Shown here piece by piece: positions 1-28,261 of a stretch of 64,000 nt of DNA (its first letter is position 1; each line of letters begins with the position of its first letter). The stretch is taken from NCBI RefSeq assembly GCF_018691265.1, contig NW_024881300.1, positions 2,375,046 through 2,439,045 on the forward strand, given 5' to 3'. Under the pieces are notes generated by a model. It was not told where the DNA came from, made no database searches, and saw only the letters and a list, made by a program, of their open reading frames with translations. Position numbers and translations under genes: made by a program. The stretch comes from Tyto alba. Its lineage: Eukaryota > Chordata > Aves > Strigiformes > Tytonidae.

Positions 1-130
1 TGTCTCGCAGCCTAACAAACTGGCCGAAAAACATTTCCAATTATACCTGGCAAAAACTCACTCCAAAATAAACATCCACAAGACAGGAGATAAAAAAAAT
101 AAGAGAAAACAAGCCGACAGACTGACTTAC

Positions 131-964
131 TGATCATGACGGCACGGCCCTTTGGGTCTACAGCCAAGTACTGGCCTGGAACAATTCTGCGACATCCACT
201 CTTGCCAAAGGTTTCCTGATGAATCTTCTCAAACACATTCTTTGAGGGCTGGTACTCCAGAATAACGATGCGTCCTGAATCGCTGCCTACGACGATATAG
301 TCTTTGGTCCCACCTGTCAGCCTAAAGGCCATGAGGGAACGAATGACTCCGAACACTTCCACGGTCAGCAGGGTGTGAACCTTCCCCGTGTTGGGATCAG
401 GTCGGAGTAACTCCAGGATCTTGCCTCGGGAAACAACAATTTCTTGTTGTTTGGTTCCTAAAGAAGCCAAAACATGAACAAGAGTTAGCAGCAACACAGC
501 AGAACATGCAACTTCAAGAAGCACTACAAGACGACAAAGCTTCATGACTATTAAGTGCCAAAGAGTTTTATGATTACTGTAGAAGAATTCAAAGCAACTT
601 ATTTATCACATTAGGTGCCACTGTTGTTTTGAGCGTCTTTTAACAGACCAGGAAAGTGGACAAAATACTAAATTAAACCTACAGATAAATCAAGTCAAAG
701 TTCTCTTGATCTTTCCACAAGTTACAATAGCTCAAGTAACATGCTCAAAAACCAGACAATAATACAGCAGTGAAAAAACTCTACCCTGAGGCAGACTAGC
801 TTTAGCAACCAAACCAAATAAGACACAAACACCTTTTTTCCTCTACTACCCAAAAGAGCTCAAGCAAAATTGAGTGAAGGGAGATGAAAATTACCTGAGA
901 AATTGCCATGGATAGCATAGCTAATGCCGGTGGCACGCTGCAACGTCAGGTTGTAGAGAAACAT
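131..964 (-). CDS. SF3B3: SF3B3, splicing factor 3b subunit 3 (5' end only, partial)
   Basis: SF3B3 is the large beta-propeller scaffold of the SF3b complex in the U2 snRNP, acting in the nucleus at branch-point recognition. Two coding exons are visible. The first, 964-895, holds the ATG (product begins [10 protein letters not shown]) and ends in phase 1 at a GTAA donor. The second, 457-131, begins after a TAG acceptor and ends at a GTAAGT donor. Together they encode about 132 residues of a protein that is about 1217 residues in human. The track [20 protein letters not shown] and the stretch ending [16 protein letters not shown] are essentially the human sequence as I recall it. This is the start of the MMS1/CPSF-A-like N-terminal propeller. 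The first exon also carries 5' UTR back to 1007, after a TTGTTGCAG acceptor, so at least one non-coding exon lies upstream, probably in the CpG island shared with COG4. The gene continues beyond the left edge. Confidence 0.97.
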
Positions 965-1007
965 GTTGGCAACGGGTTTGCTTCACCTTATTGTAGCTCC
1001 CCTGAGT
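965..1007 (-). other. SF3B3: SF3B3 5' UTR segment of the start-codon exon
   Basis: On the minus strand a pyrimidine-rich stretch ending in CAG (1010-1008) precedes 43 bases leading to the ATG. This is a good acceptor and implies a separate upstream non-coding exon. I could not place that exon's donor within the CpG island. Confidence 0.7.
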
Positions 1008-1299
1008 CTGCAACAAGTTGAACAAAAATATATACTGAGCCAAACCAAAACCTTCCACACGGGACAAAAAGAGAACCGCTGCCCTCTTGTTTGTCTGCAC
1101 ATCATCACTTTACGTTAGAAGCCTGACTGCCGCGCTGCTGAAGTTATCTGGTGCTTACTAAGAAGCAAAAGGCTCTCCCAAAGATAACCAGGCCGCCGCA
1201 TGAGTGATCAGGGCTTCCAGCTAATTACTCCTCCTGAGGTTTTCGCTGTTCAGAGCCCAGAGTGAGGGAATCCCTCCCGAGGTGCCCGACACCATTACA
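1008..1299. other. SF3B3 first intron / promoter-proximal spacer, no gene
   Basis: This lies between the SF3B3 start-codon exon and the CpG island. I see no coding potential or repeat. It is most simply the first intron of SF3B3. Confidence 0.5.
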
Positions 1300-1965
1300 G
1301 CTCCCCGCTCTCGCCGCTTCATTTAACGCGAGCTGGGCAACCCCCAGCTGCGCGGGGCGGGCGCCTGAGCCGACTCCTTTCCCCGGGCAGCCCGGGCAGG
1401 CTCCCCACGCCCGACGGGGAACGGGGCCGCGGGCTCGAGGAACGGGCCGCCCGCCCACAGGCCGGGCCCCGAGGGGCCCGCGGCGGCTCCCCGCCCCCGC
1501 CGCCAAAATGGCGGCCCACCGGGCGCCTCCACAGCCGAGGGGCCGCCGCCGGGCGGGCGCAGCGCGGAGGGGCCGCCCTTACCGCGGGATGGCGGCGGAT
1601 GGTGCTGCTGGTGCTGGTGCTGCCTAGGCGGGCGCGCCGCCGGGCCCCTCCGCCATGAGCCCCGCGCCTGCGCGCTGCACTCCCGCGCCGCTCCGCCGGG
1701 GCTTTCCGCGAGGCCCGTGTGGCGGGGACGGCTGCCGTACGCGGTGCCTGAATGATCGCGGGGAGAGGGCAGCCGCTCCCCCGAGCAAAAGCCTCCGGAA
1801 ACAAAAAAAAAAAAACTCAGTCGCTTTCAAGCGTAGAGCGCCGGGGGGTCCCTGTGCCTCCCTGTGCTGCCAGGTGGAGCCGAGCGGACGCAAACGTTCA
1901 GGCACGGCCGTCGGCAGCCCCCGACGGGACTCACGGCGGTACCGGTCGCGTCACTGCACCCCAAG

Positions 1966-18359
<16,394 letters not shown>

Positions 18360-18937
18360 CTGGTGGGTGCTCCCGTCAGCACGGTGGCGGAGGTTACGGC
18401 AGGAAGGCTGCAGCCCCGGAGCCTGGCCGTTAGACGGGGTGGGGATGGGGTGCTGTCTGCCCTTCTGCTCGTGTTCCTCGGTGCAAAAGGGCTTTCCTGA
18501 GCCTCGGCAGAAGAGCCGCCGGCCTTTTGTGGGAGCAGGAGCAAGGCAGAACAGGAATCTCTCACATTGAGAGCAGCGCGATGCTATTTCGGAAAACCCA
18601 CGCTAGCCTGAGGGACAGGCTTGTGCTGGCTCCTGCCTCCCTTCTGCTGCCCTCCGGGACACCACGGGTCAGGAACTCTGGGGGCTGTTGTGGTGTGGCT
18701 CAAATACGGGTCTACCCAGCACAATCCACCCGTGCTGCTGGCCGCAGTTGTGTTCCTTCTGTGCCATCAGCTTAAGGGTCAGCTACTGGAGTCCTGCACA
18801 TCCTGAGCCCTGGCTCTCTCCTGCTGGTGATGGGGACCGTTCTGTTGAAATTATTTCCTTGCAGAGAGGGTGCTCAGAAAACCCCTAGAAAGCTGCTGTA
18901 GGAAGTGGGGCTGTGTCCCTGCACAGCTACTTCTGTA

Positions 18938-18943
18938 AATAAA
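18938..18943 (+). terminator. COG4: COG4 polyadenylation signal
   Basis: AATAAA lies 579 bases after the COG4 stop, the first clear signal downstream. Cleavage would fall around 18960, leaving only about 300 bases before the oppositely oriented FCSK signal. Confidence 0.8.
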
Positions 18944-19283
18944 CCTTGCCTGGCTGAGCAGCAGCCTCGGGTGGTGCGTGTGGCTGGGGGAGCTGGAGAG
19001 ATGAGGAACAAGAACCACGTACCATCTCTCCTCTTCCACCCTGTGCCAGGGCGTCAGGAGGCTCATCCTGGCCCCCCCCCCAGCTGGCCCTGGGACAGGG
19101 TGAGTACAAACACCCCGGCAGCCCGGGCTGTGGCGGGCGCTGCCCAGCCCCCTGCCCGTGGGTTCTGCCATACCCACCCCTGGAAGAGCTTTGCCCCCAC
19201 ACTGCTGGGCCCTTGCGATCCCATGGGGAGGGAGGAGCCCTGCTAGGGACAGAGGGGCATGAAAACAGGTGGGAACAAACTTT

Positions 19284-19289
19284 TTTATT
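19284..19289 (-). terminator. FCSK: FCSK polyadenylation signal
   Basis: Plus-strand TTTATT is AATAAA on the minus strand, 440 bases past the FCSK stop at 19729. It puts the FCSK and COG4 3' ends tail to tail without clear overlap. Confidence 0.75.
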
Positions 19290-19728
19290 CAAAGAGCCTG
19301 CAGGGACTAGTAACTCACTGCAGAAACAGTCTCTCAGCGCGGGAGAGGGACTTGATTCCACATCCAGGTGCATCCTTGGCACAGGAGCATCGACGCCCAC
19401 TGTGCTGGGAGAGCAGGAGGGTTCCTGCTCGAGGCAGCATCACAAATGCTATTTTTTTTCCCTTTGGGGAGAACCGTGAAAACTGGAGTGAAACCCCAAA
19501 ATCAGCCTGGAGCAAACTGTCTTTCCAGCAAGGCCAGCCTCCAGGGATGGTTTGGGCTGCTCGTCACTGTGGCTTTTGGGGCAAGTAGCAGCACAAAAAC
19601 AGCAAGAGCAAAGGCACCTGCTGCAGCCAGCTGAAGGAGCTGCCTCTGAAGCAGTGCGGATTTCCCTGCTGCCTGCTCCCTCCCCTGCCCTGTGTATCTG
19701 TCAGGAACAGGGCAGGGCTGAAGGCTTT

Positions 19729-22700
19729 TCACACAGCCGTGTCCTCTCCGGGGTGAGCACTGTCCCTTTCATCACATCCCACAACCTCCACAGAGAAACC
19801 GCCCGTGTCCACTTCAATGCTGTGGATGCTGAAGTTGCCCAGTCCCTAGGAAAAAAAAAAAAAAAAAACAAAAAACCAAGAAAACAGTTATGGGTTGGGG
19901 CAGGAGCCAGCAAGAGCCGTGTTTTCACTGCCAGGGTCCTGGGGAGGGCCAAGGGGACAACAAGCACTTTCATCCCACTCGTGGTGGGGTGAGATGCTCC
20001 CAGTGTTTTGCACTGGATAAGGTGTCTGCGAGCTGCCCGTGACAGCGACCCGCCTGGCAGCTGGCATCTCACCTGGGTTTTTGCTAGAATTTGGTGCAAA
20101 GCCTCTTTCTGCCGCGGGGCTTTGGTTAAGGCGTAAAGGAAGCCGCCGCCGCCAGCCCCAGCCAAGCACTGCCCGTAGACGTAGGGCCGGAGAGCATCCA
20201 TCATGCACCCCACGGCCCGCGGCTCGCACCCGGGGGCCATGCATTTCTTCTGCTGCCAGTAGCGGTCCAGACACTTGCCGAGGAGCAGCAGGTTACCTGC
20301 AGGGGAGGGGATATTGCCAACTATTTTCCTCCGTTTCTTGCCCAAGGGGCAGAAATCTGCCTCTGCCTCTCCTGCTCAGCCCAAGCTAAATTCTGCCTTC
20401 TCATCTATCCACTGCCTCACAGCTCTCCCTGCCAGGCAAGCAAACCCAGCCCTGGCACATTGCTGTTTATTTTTAATCCTCCACAGGGGGCAAATTTCCT
20501 TGCTTTAATGCTCCAGCTTCCCCTCTGGATCATCCCAGCCAAAGGCCAAATGAATCCACTGCACAGCTTGGGCATGCCCCCCCAGCGCTGTCACGGATGG
20601 CTCACAGAAAAGCAGGCTCTGTGTGTCTAACCCCCCCACCGCCTTCCTCAAATCTTAACTCCAGCCTGACTTTTGGGGCATTGCTTTTAACGTGTCAGTG
20701 GGCCCGGGGGGAAGATTTGAGGCTTCTGCAGCTGCAAGAACCTGCACCCACACTGCCCGCCCACCCCCCCCAAGACTACACAGACTCTCTTCGAATAAGT
20801 TTGTGTTTCTTCAGTCGTTAAAAGGGATGGTCTGGCCCAGGAAAGAGGGCTCACACCTTGCCTCAAGGCCTGGGCACACTCCTCAGCGTTGCTCACCAGG
20901 GCATCAGCGTTTTGCACGGTGGAGGGCAGCCTGGCATACCAGTTCCTCACCACGTCCTGCAAGAGGCCAGAAAGTCCCTGTCACCATCCTGGCTCCAGCA
21001 GCACCCCGGGGAGGTCGCGCTGCGCCCGCAGCCTTCAGAGCCAGCTCCTGTTTGGGGTGGCAAAGCTCTGCACCAGGGAAGGGGACAGGCACCCAAGGGA
21101 GAAGCCAGAGCTGGGGGCACCCAGGCGTTACCTGGAGCAGGTTGCGGGCCAGGCGAGTCTTCCCCGTGTACACCAGCAGCAAGTGATCGCCGAGGGTCTG
21201 CGTAAAGCCATCAGGCACCGGGATCTTCTCCACCTCCACCCGGAGCGGCAGCTGGGCCTTCGACCTCCCGATTTTGATGCCAGGCACCAGCCCCCCGACC
21301 TGGTCCTGCCAACCACCGCCTGCGGGGCAGAGGGTCGGGCAGCCACCGCCGGGACCCCCCCCACCCCGCAGCCTGGCCGCTTCCCCCCCCCTCCCACCCC
21401 GGGCCGCTACCTGTCGTGAGTCTCTGCTCCAGGTGCAGCACGGCATGGATGAGGGACTCGGTGCTGGCAGCCTTCCCGGCCGCCCGGTACAGGGCTGCCA
21501 TCACCGCTCCCGCCAGGATGCTGCTGGTGCCTGGAGGGAGCACAGGCAGGGCCAGGGCAGCGAGGCACCGCCCCCCCCCCCCCCCCGAGAGCCAGCAAGG
21601 GGGGATGCCCCATCCCGGTGCTGGCACCGCTTGAGGGGCTCCCCGGCACCAGCGAGGGGTTCCCCCAACCTTTTCCCTGCAGACTTACCGAGGCCAGACC
21701 CATGGGGCAGCTTGGACCAGGTGTGCACCTCAAACCCACCCCCGAAGCTCTCCATCAGCTGGGCCCGCAGGGGTTTCTGCGAGGGGAGCTGCACGACCTG
21801 GGTGCAGATGAAGGCAGCTTTGAGCAAGGCTCCTGAAAACAAAAAGAGAAAGCAAAGCTGACGCCTGCTGCGCAAGACCTGCTCCCCTTGTCCCCCCCAA
21901 AAGGGTCACCCCGACACCAAGGGGACCTCGCGGGTCGTGGGGCTGGCCGACGCCTCACCCGGCGCGTGCGGCTGGCAGTAATCCTGCAAGTGCTCCAGCT
22001 CCCGGCACACCAGCTCCCCCGCCGCCTCGCTCCGCGGCGTCCCGCCGAGGCTGACCAGGCGCAGCTCCGGCTCGCCGATGCGCCGCACCCGGGCGCCGAC
22101 GGGCCGGCAGCCATCCACCAGCACCGCCACGTCCACCACGGCCCCCCCGTGCTCGTACGTGATGGGGGGGGTGTCGCTCCAGCCGCCTGCCGAGGCTCGC
22201 CGTCAGCTCCCTGTGGCACCCCGACTTCTTCCCTCCCCCCCCCCCCAAAATGTCACGGGGGTGAGGCGTGGATCATCCGGCTGGGGGGGAGCGGTGTGCA
22301 CTCACCGGAGAGGTCCAGGCGGGCCGGACACGCCACCTGCACCCAGTGTCCCAAGGGAGGCAGCTCTGCCTGCCCCACGGTGACAAACTGGCACGAGGAC
22401 ATCACTGCCTGCCGGATGAGGATCTGCTCGGCCCCCTCGTAATGCCGAGCCGCTCTCACCAGCAGAGCCGGACTGGGAAAAAAAAGAGATAAAAAAGAGA
22501 TGCCGAGCCTGCCGCCGCGGCTCCCCCGGGGTACCGATGCCTGGGACCGGGCAGCGGCTGCTCGCCAGCCCCAGCCTCACCAGCTCATCCATTTCTGCCG
22601 CTCAGCAGCCAGCTCCCGGACGCCGCCAGTGATGTCCCCGCTCTCCAAGCGCCCAAAAGCCGAGGCCCACTCCCTGTTGGCAGCGGGCCCGCTCCGCAAG

Positions 22701-25700
22701 CCCCCTTCCCCTCGCGCCATGCAGCCCAAGACATCGGCGATGCAGGCGAGCGCCCGGGCTGCGACGCCAGCGTCACCAGCTGTGGAGGCAACTAGAAGAA
22801 AAAAAAAAAAAAAAAAAACAAAACAAAGCAAAAACAAAAGGAGACTTCAAAGCCATAGCCAGGCTGCAGGTCACCCCCAAACCAGCCCACTTCTGCAATA
22901 AGCCAGCTCCAGGGGAGAGGGACTCGCAACGCTTGTGCCCACCCCGGCTTGTTGGATGTCCCGGTGGGGGCACCCCCATGGATTCTTGCAAGGATAGGAG
23001 GTCACTGGAGGAGATGGGGAGCACTGAACAGCCCCGGTACCCAGAGATGCAAGACATGGCTCGTGCAAGTCCAGCTCACCCTCGTCCAGCGTGCCCAGCA
23101 CGGCCTCGTGGTAGCCCTCGTGGACGGCGCTGCGGGCGAGTGGCAGGAGGCTGCTGTCCCGGCGCCCCAGCAGCACCCGCCGCACCTTGCGCTGGCCCTG
23201 CAGGAAGAAGAGGGCCCGGCGGGCACCCAGCTCGGCCGCCTTGTCCAGGCAGGGCAGCAGCTCCTGCCAAGACATGCGCCAGGCCGCCCGCCAGCGTGCC
23301 AGCCGCTCGCCGGCCACCACCGCCGGGGCCAGCAGCCACAGCACGTCCTCCAGCCCCAGCGCCTCGCAGGCGTGCAGCACCGGGAAGAGCCAGGCGCTGA
23401 GCAGGCAACGGCTCCTCCGCGGCGTCTCGGCATCCCAAAGGTCCCCTTCCCTGAGGGAGGGAGAGCCCCCGTCAGCACCGCCCCGGGGCTCGAGGACACC
23501 TTCCGGGAGGGGACACGGGATGGGTGGGGGGGGCTGTGACACCTCCCCACTGCAGCCATCCCCAGGGGAGCCGCGTCTCCCGTCCCGTCGTGGCACCTAC
23601 CGTACGCCCGTTCGACGGAAGAACTCAGCCCAGGGCACGTTCAGGTAGGTGGCCTCTTCGGCAGGGCTCTGCGGGGGGGGGATGGAGGGGTCAGTTACAC
23701 CTTGGCTTCGCAAGGAGCCTCGTGTCCCCCTCAGGGCCCCCGGTACCTGCCAGTCGTCGAGGCGGCCGGTGAGAGTGAACACGCGGCAGGGCAGGTCGTG
23801 CAGCCGGAGGTGGTGGCCCTGCAGGACAACGTCGCGCAGGGGACAGCCCCGCAGGGCTGGCGAGGAGCCTGCAGCGAGGCCCGAGAGGAGGCAGCCAGGG
23901 CCGATCTCCAGGGGACCCTGGGGAAGAGGCAGCAGGGCCCCGAGTGGCACGGCTGGCCCCAGAGCAGCCCCCAAACCACAGCCAGATCCCGACCTCGGAA
24001 GGGGACAACCGCCCCGGGGGACAAGCTGGGGCCAGCAGGAGCCAGAGGGACGCATTTTGCTCTGTTACAGGGCTGCGGGGCCACGGACCGCAGAAATTCA
24101 AGCCAGGTGACAGCCTCCGGGGCTCACAGCCATGACAGAGCTCCCAAAGAGAGGGTCTGCCCTGGTCCCCAAGGAGGGACAGTGGTGACAGCCTCCTACT
24201 CTTGCCTGGGGAGGGTGACAGCTACCAGGGTCCCCAGCACCGGCCGAAAAGCAGCCCCAAAGAGGAAGGGCACCCCAAACCTCACAGCCATCTCAGCCAC
24301 CTCACCCTGCTGCTTATTCAGTGCACTCAGAACTCGGGGTCACCCCCACCCCAGCCACGTACCTGGAGGTGACAGTGCTGGATGACACTGCCGGCCGCCA
24401 GCCGCACGGCTCCTTCCAGCAAACAGTTGGTGACCGAAGAGCCGTCCTCCAGCAGACAGGGCTGCTGCCAGGGGCACAGAGGCACGTGGGACCGGGCTCC
24501 GGCCATGCAGCCCGGAGGAACCCCCCCAAAACCCCACGCAAGCAAGGCTGGGGATGGAAGGACGTACGTCCACGTGGGAATGGGCTGTTTTGCAGAAGCG
24601 GAGGTGGCTGGCAGAGCCGGGCAGGAGCGTCAGGCTGCGGATGTGGTCGCTCGCAGAGGTGGTCAGGTAGTCGTAGGACGCGTCGGGGATGCAGGCTGTG
24701 GGACAGCAGGAGAGCTGTCAGCACGCCGGTGGCAAAGGGGAGCGTGCCTGACCCCAGCGTGAGCCAAGGGCAGCCAAACTGAACATCCCCAGCCAAACGG
24801 GCGGGGAGAGAAGACCTGGGGATCCGCAGTCATGGGGAAAAAACAGCTGGGTGCCCTGACCACCCCACGCAGGGGAAGAGGGCTCAGGGACGGGTCGCAT
24901 CGCGCGCGCGCACCCACCCACCGCAGCATCGCTCACCCATGCTAAGAGGGAAGGCGTGGAGAGCTGTCCACAGCACGGAGCGGGCGCTCCTCACGCTGGC
25001 GTCACCGCCACCCTTCACAAAACCCTCCTCCGTCATCCCCCGCGCCATGCACAGCACGACGTCGAAGAAGAGAGAGAGCTGGGGAGAGAAGGGACCTGCT
25101 GGGTGCAGGCAGGCCAGCCACCCTGACCCCCACCCTGCTGCTGGGTGCTCCCCTCCCGCCACCTCTCCCACCCAAACCTGGCGGCGTGGGGGTAAACGGG
25201 CCCTACTACAGAGGTGCCCAGCAGCAGCATCCCTGGGGCGAGGGGTCCCGTCCCCCGTGAGGGGCTGTCACCTGGATGGGTGGTGCCCCAGAGTCCAGCC
25301 CCATGTAGGTGCAGGCGTCCAGAGGAGGGATGACGTGAGTGGCCAGAAGCTGCTCAGCAGCCTCAGAGGAGAAGAAAACCACCCCACAGACCTGCCAGGG
25401 CACGGAGGGGTTGAGGCCACAGCCGTGGTGACACAAAAGGACGGGGCTGGCGGGGCCACCGATGCACGAGCCGTGCCGTACCAGCGGGACGGTGCCGTCA
25501 GGCCCGGCACACTGCTGGATCTGCGCCTCCGTGCCTTTGTAGATGATGTCGTGCACCAGCCCCTGGGAGCAAGACCAACCACCTCGATGAGCTCTTCGGG
25601 CAGCCCCGAAGCAAGCAGCCACGGCGGGGCTGGGCCCTCAGCACCCAAGGGGCTGAAGGGGTGGGGACCGCTGTGCCTCCAACAGCACCCCCATGCCTCC

Positions 25701-27089
25701 TCCTTGAAGGGGGAGCTGCTACCGACCTGCTCATCAGTGAGGTAGACCCCATGGTTCTTGGCATACGCCTGGCTCCCGGGCACCGCGATCACTCTGACCC
25801 CCTGGAAGCCATCCCAGTCAATCCCTGGGGAGAGGGACAGAGACCAGTGCCCGCTGGGGCAGTGAACGTACCCGCACTGGGCACAACTGCCTGAGAACTG
25901 GGCCTACGGCAGAGGCGGCGACAGCAGTATCCAGGCTCGGCCACCTTGCTGCGGGCACAACGGACGCTCCCAACCGCACAAGGGTCAGCAACGCCCGAGC
26001 ACCCACACCCTCGCGGGGGCACGGCACAGGCTGAACAGGCTGTGCCCCCGCGAGCTCCGACCCCCGTCCCGAGCCAAAGCAGGCGCTGGAGGGAAAGGCT
26101 GGCACCCACTCACCCGGTGCCGAGGGCACGGTGAGGAGCATGTCAGTGCTGCAGACCCACACGCCAGGCGGGGAGCCCACACAGAGCTGCCGAGAGAAGA
26201 GCCACATGCCCAGGAACGCGGCGGAAGGGGCACCCAGCACCCTTCCCGCCCTGCTGGGAGCCTGCCGAAGGCACCCTGAAGGCTTCAGGGGGACCCGAAC
26301 TCGCCAGGGTGCCCAGCATCCCACGGCACGAGCCCAGAGCCCCGTCCCGCAAGGCCAGACGGACCCGGTGTGTCATGGTCCCCAGCAGACTGTCCAGGTT
26401 GCAGACCAGAGCTTCGGCCGGGGCGCCAGGCTCCTCCACGGGCAGGCAGGTGAAGGCACGGCCGCAGTCGTCGAAGGAGAAGTCGCGGCCCTGGAGGGAC
26501 GGGGAACGGCGGGGAGAGGGTCTCAGGGAGGGACAGGGGGTGGTGGTGGTGGGGGTGCTGCAGGTCCCAGCCTGGTGCTGGAGGGGTCCCAAGCTGAGCT
26601 CGCGGGTCGGCTCTCACCGTGTGCAGAATGAGGATGCGGGCTTCCCTCAGGACGTCGGAGGTCACCACCTGAGGGAGGGAAGGGCAGGGGACGCTCAGGG
26701 GGGAGCAGGACAGCCACCCCCGCCTCGCCCCCACCACCCCAGGCTGCCGCCCCCCCGCCCCCGGGCCCTCACCGTGCACCCCGCCCGGGCGCTGAGGTGC
26801 TCGGCCGCCACCAGCAAGGCGTTGAGGGTGGCCCCGCCGCTGCCCAGGCGGGCCCAGGGGTCCTCCACGGCCAGGAGAAGCGGCGGGGGCCGCGGGCCTA
26901 GGCCGCCCCTCAGCCGGCGGGCCTCCAGCTCTGCCAAGCGAGAGGCCGGCGGCGCTGAGGGCTGGCACCCCCCGCCCCGCCGCGACGGGGAGAGGGCGAG
27001 CGCCAGCCCCGCCGCTTGCCTCGCTGGAAGGCGGAGACGCAGCCGCCGCGCTGGCAGGTGAGGAGGAGGACGCTCCACTCCGCCGCCAT
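19729..27089 (-). CDS. FCSK: FCSK (FUK), L-fucose kinase (complete)
   Basis: Fucokinase phosphorylates free L-fucose at C1 with ATP in the cytosol, the first salvage step toward GDP-fucose. Twenty-three exons join in frame: 27089-27020, 26930-26773, 26668-26618, 26490-26365, 26186-26114, 25824-25727, 25562-25482, 25391-25272, 25078-24937, 24695-24568, 24464-24363, 23917-23747, 23668-23601, 23450-23080, 22791-22581, 22472-22306, 22186-21959, 21832-21689, 21530-21411, 21319-21132, 20956-20857, 20296-20073, 19845-19729. They encode 1085 residues (1084 in human). The N-terminal pyrophosphorylase-like domain shows GSGGATLN at 53-60. The C-terminal GHMP-kinase domain shows the ATP-binding PHGSGLGTSS near 830 and AGAGGGGF at 1018-1025. 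Intron 1 begins with GC (27019-27018) instead of GT. The exon 4 donor GTCCGT is also atypical. Most introns are only about 70-250 bases and GC-rich. The start at 27089 ([13 protein letters not shown]) matches the family N-terminus. Confidence 0.97.
26931..27019 (-). other. FCSK: FCSK intron 1, GC-AG type
   Basis: The exon 1 end CAGCGAG is followed by GCAAGC. The next exon begins after TTGGCAG. Joining them gives QRELEARR, aligned with human QRELEVRQ, so the GC donor is required by the protein. The surrounding AG|GCAAG matches the known GC-AG donor consensus. Confidence 0.85.
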
Positions 27090-27260
27090 CGCCCCCCGCC
27101 CAGCCCCGCCTCCCTCCCGCCCGTCCCCTGCCCGGTGGCCGCGGTGCCTGCTGGGACATGGAGTCCGAGCCCCGCCCGCCCGCCGCGGGGGGCTCGGCGC
27201 GGATGGACTACGACTCCCAGCGCGCACCGCGCGGCCAGGCCGCTTAAAGATACAGTGCTC
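27090..27260. promoter_or_regulatory. FCSK: FCSK CpG promoter with two ZNF143-like motifs
   Basis: This is CpG-dense sequence just upstream of the FCSK start. GACTACGACTCCCAGCGCGC at 27207-27226 is a strong match to the ZNF143/SBS consensus (ACTACAA-YTCCCAG-type). A second, inverted, weaker copy built on GCCTGCTGGGACATGGAGTC lies at about 27146-27165. Paired SBS motifs are typical of vertebrate housekeeping and bidirectional promoters. The transcription start itself is not determined. Confidence 0.7.
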
Positions 27261-27444
27261 CCCTGCCCCGGGCGCTGTCACCCCCCTCCCCAAAGGTGGG
27301 GGTTTGCAAAGGGGGGATGGCGGCTTTGAGGTTTTCTGCCCCAAAACGGGTCCCGGCGGCGGCGAGCCAACCCCCAAGTGCCCTGGGTCATCCCTGCCAC
27401 GAGCCCGCCCCGGCCTCAGCCCGTCTCCCCGCCGGGGCTCCGCA

Positions 27445-28258
27445 GCGGGGTGGGGGGGTGCCGGTGCCCGGTGGGTGCCGGTGCCCGGTGGGTGCCGGGG
27501 TGGGTGGGTATCGGGATGGGCGCCGCGGGGTGCCGGTGCGCCGGGGTGAGCGCCAGGGCGGGTACCGGGGCTGCCGAAGCACCGGGATGGGCACTGGGGT
27601 GGGTACCGGGGCGGGTACCGGAGGGTGCCAATGTCCCGCGGTGGGTAGCGGCGGGTACCGGTGCGCCGGGGTAGGTACCGGGGGTGGGTGCCGGGGGTTG
27701 CTGATGTCCCGGGGTGGGTACCGCGGGGGGTGCCGGTGCGCCAGGGTAGGTACCGGCGGTGGGTACCGGGGGTTGCTGATGTCCCGGGGTGGTTACCGGG
27801 GGGCTACCGGTGCGCCAGGGTGGGTACCGGAGGTGGGTACAGGGGGGTGCTGATGTCCCGGGGTGGGTAGCAGGGGTTGCCGGTGCGCCGGGGCGTTACC
27901 GAGGGATGCCCATGTCCTGGGATGGGTACCGAGGGTGGGTACCGGGGGATGCCGGAGATCCCGGGGTGGGTACCGGGAGATGCCGGTGTGCCGGTGTGGG
28001 TACCGGGGGGTGCCGATGTCCCGGGGTGGCTACCGGGGGTGGGCACTGGAGATGCCGATGCGCCGGCGTGGGTACCGAGGGTGGGTACCGGGGCGTGCCG
28101 ATGTCCCGGGGTGGGTACCGGGGGTGGATAGCGGGTGTGTGTACCGGGGGATGCCGGAGATCCCGGGGGTGGGTAGCGGGGGATGCGATGTCCCGGGGTG
28201 GGCACTGAAGATGCCGATGCGCCGGGGCGGGTACCGGTGGGTACCGGAGGAGATGCCG
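27445..28258. repeat. GC-rich minisatellite (GGGTACCGGGG-type units)
   Basis: About 800 bases consist of imperfect tandem units containing GGGTACCGGG joined to GATGTCCCGGGG or GGTGCGCCGGGG. Basic units are roughly 15-37 bases, and a higher-order period of about 75 bases shows between 27701, 27776 and 27850. Many units keep frame, so long glycine/arginine-rich open frames appear on several frames of both strands; these are not genes. The array fills most of the gap between the FCSK promoter and the CpG island at 28.3 kb. Confidence 0.92.
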
Positions 28259-28261
28259 GTG

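Noticed and set aside
1225..1905. Overlapping open frames in the SF3B3/COG4 CpG island
   Set aside because: Stops are rare in CpG islands. None matches a known protein, and the region is explained as a divergent promoter with UTR exons.
27701..28200. Regularly repeated units that could suggest a CRISPR-like array
   Set aside because: Units are contiguous and imperfect with no unique spacers, and the setting is a vertebrate genome; this is a minisatellite.
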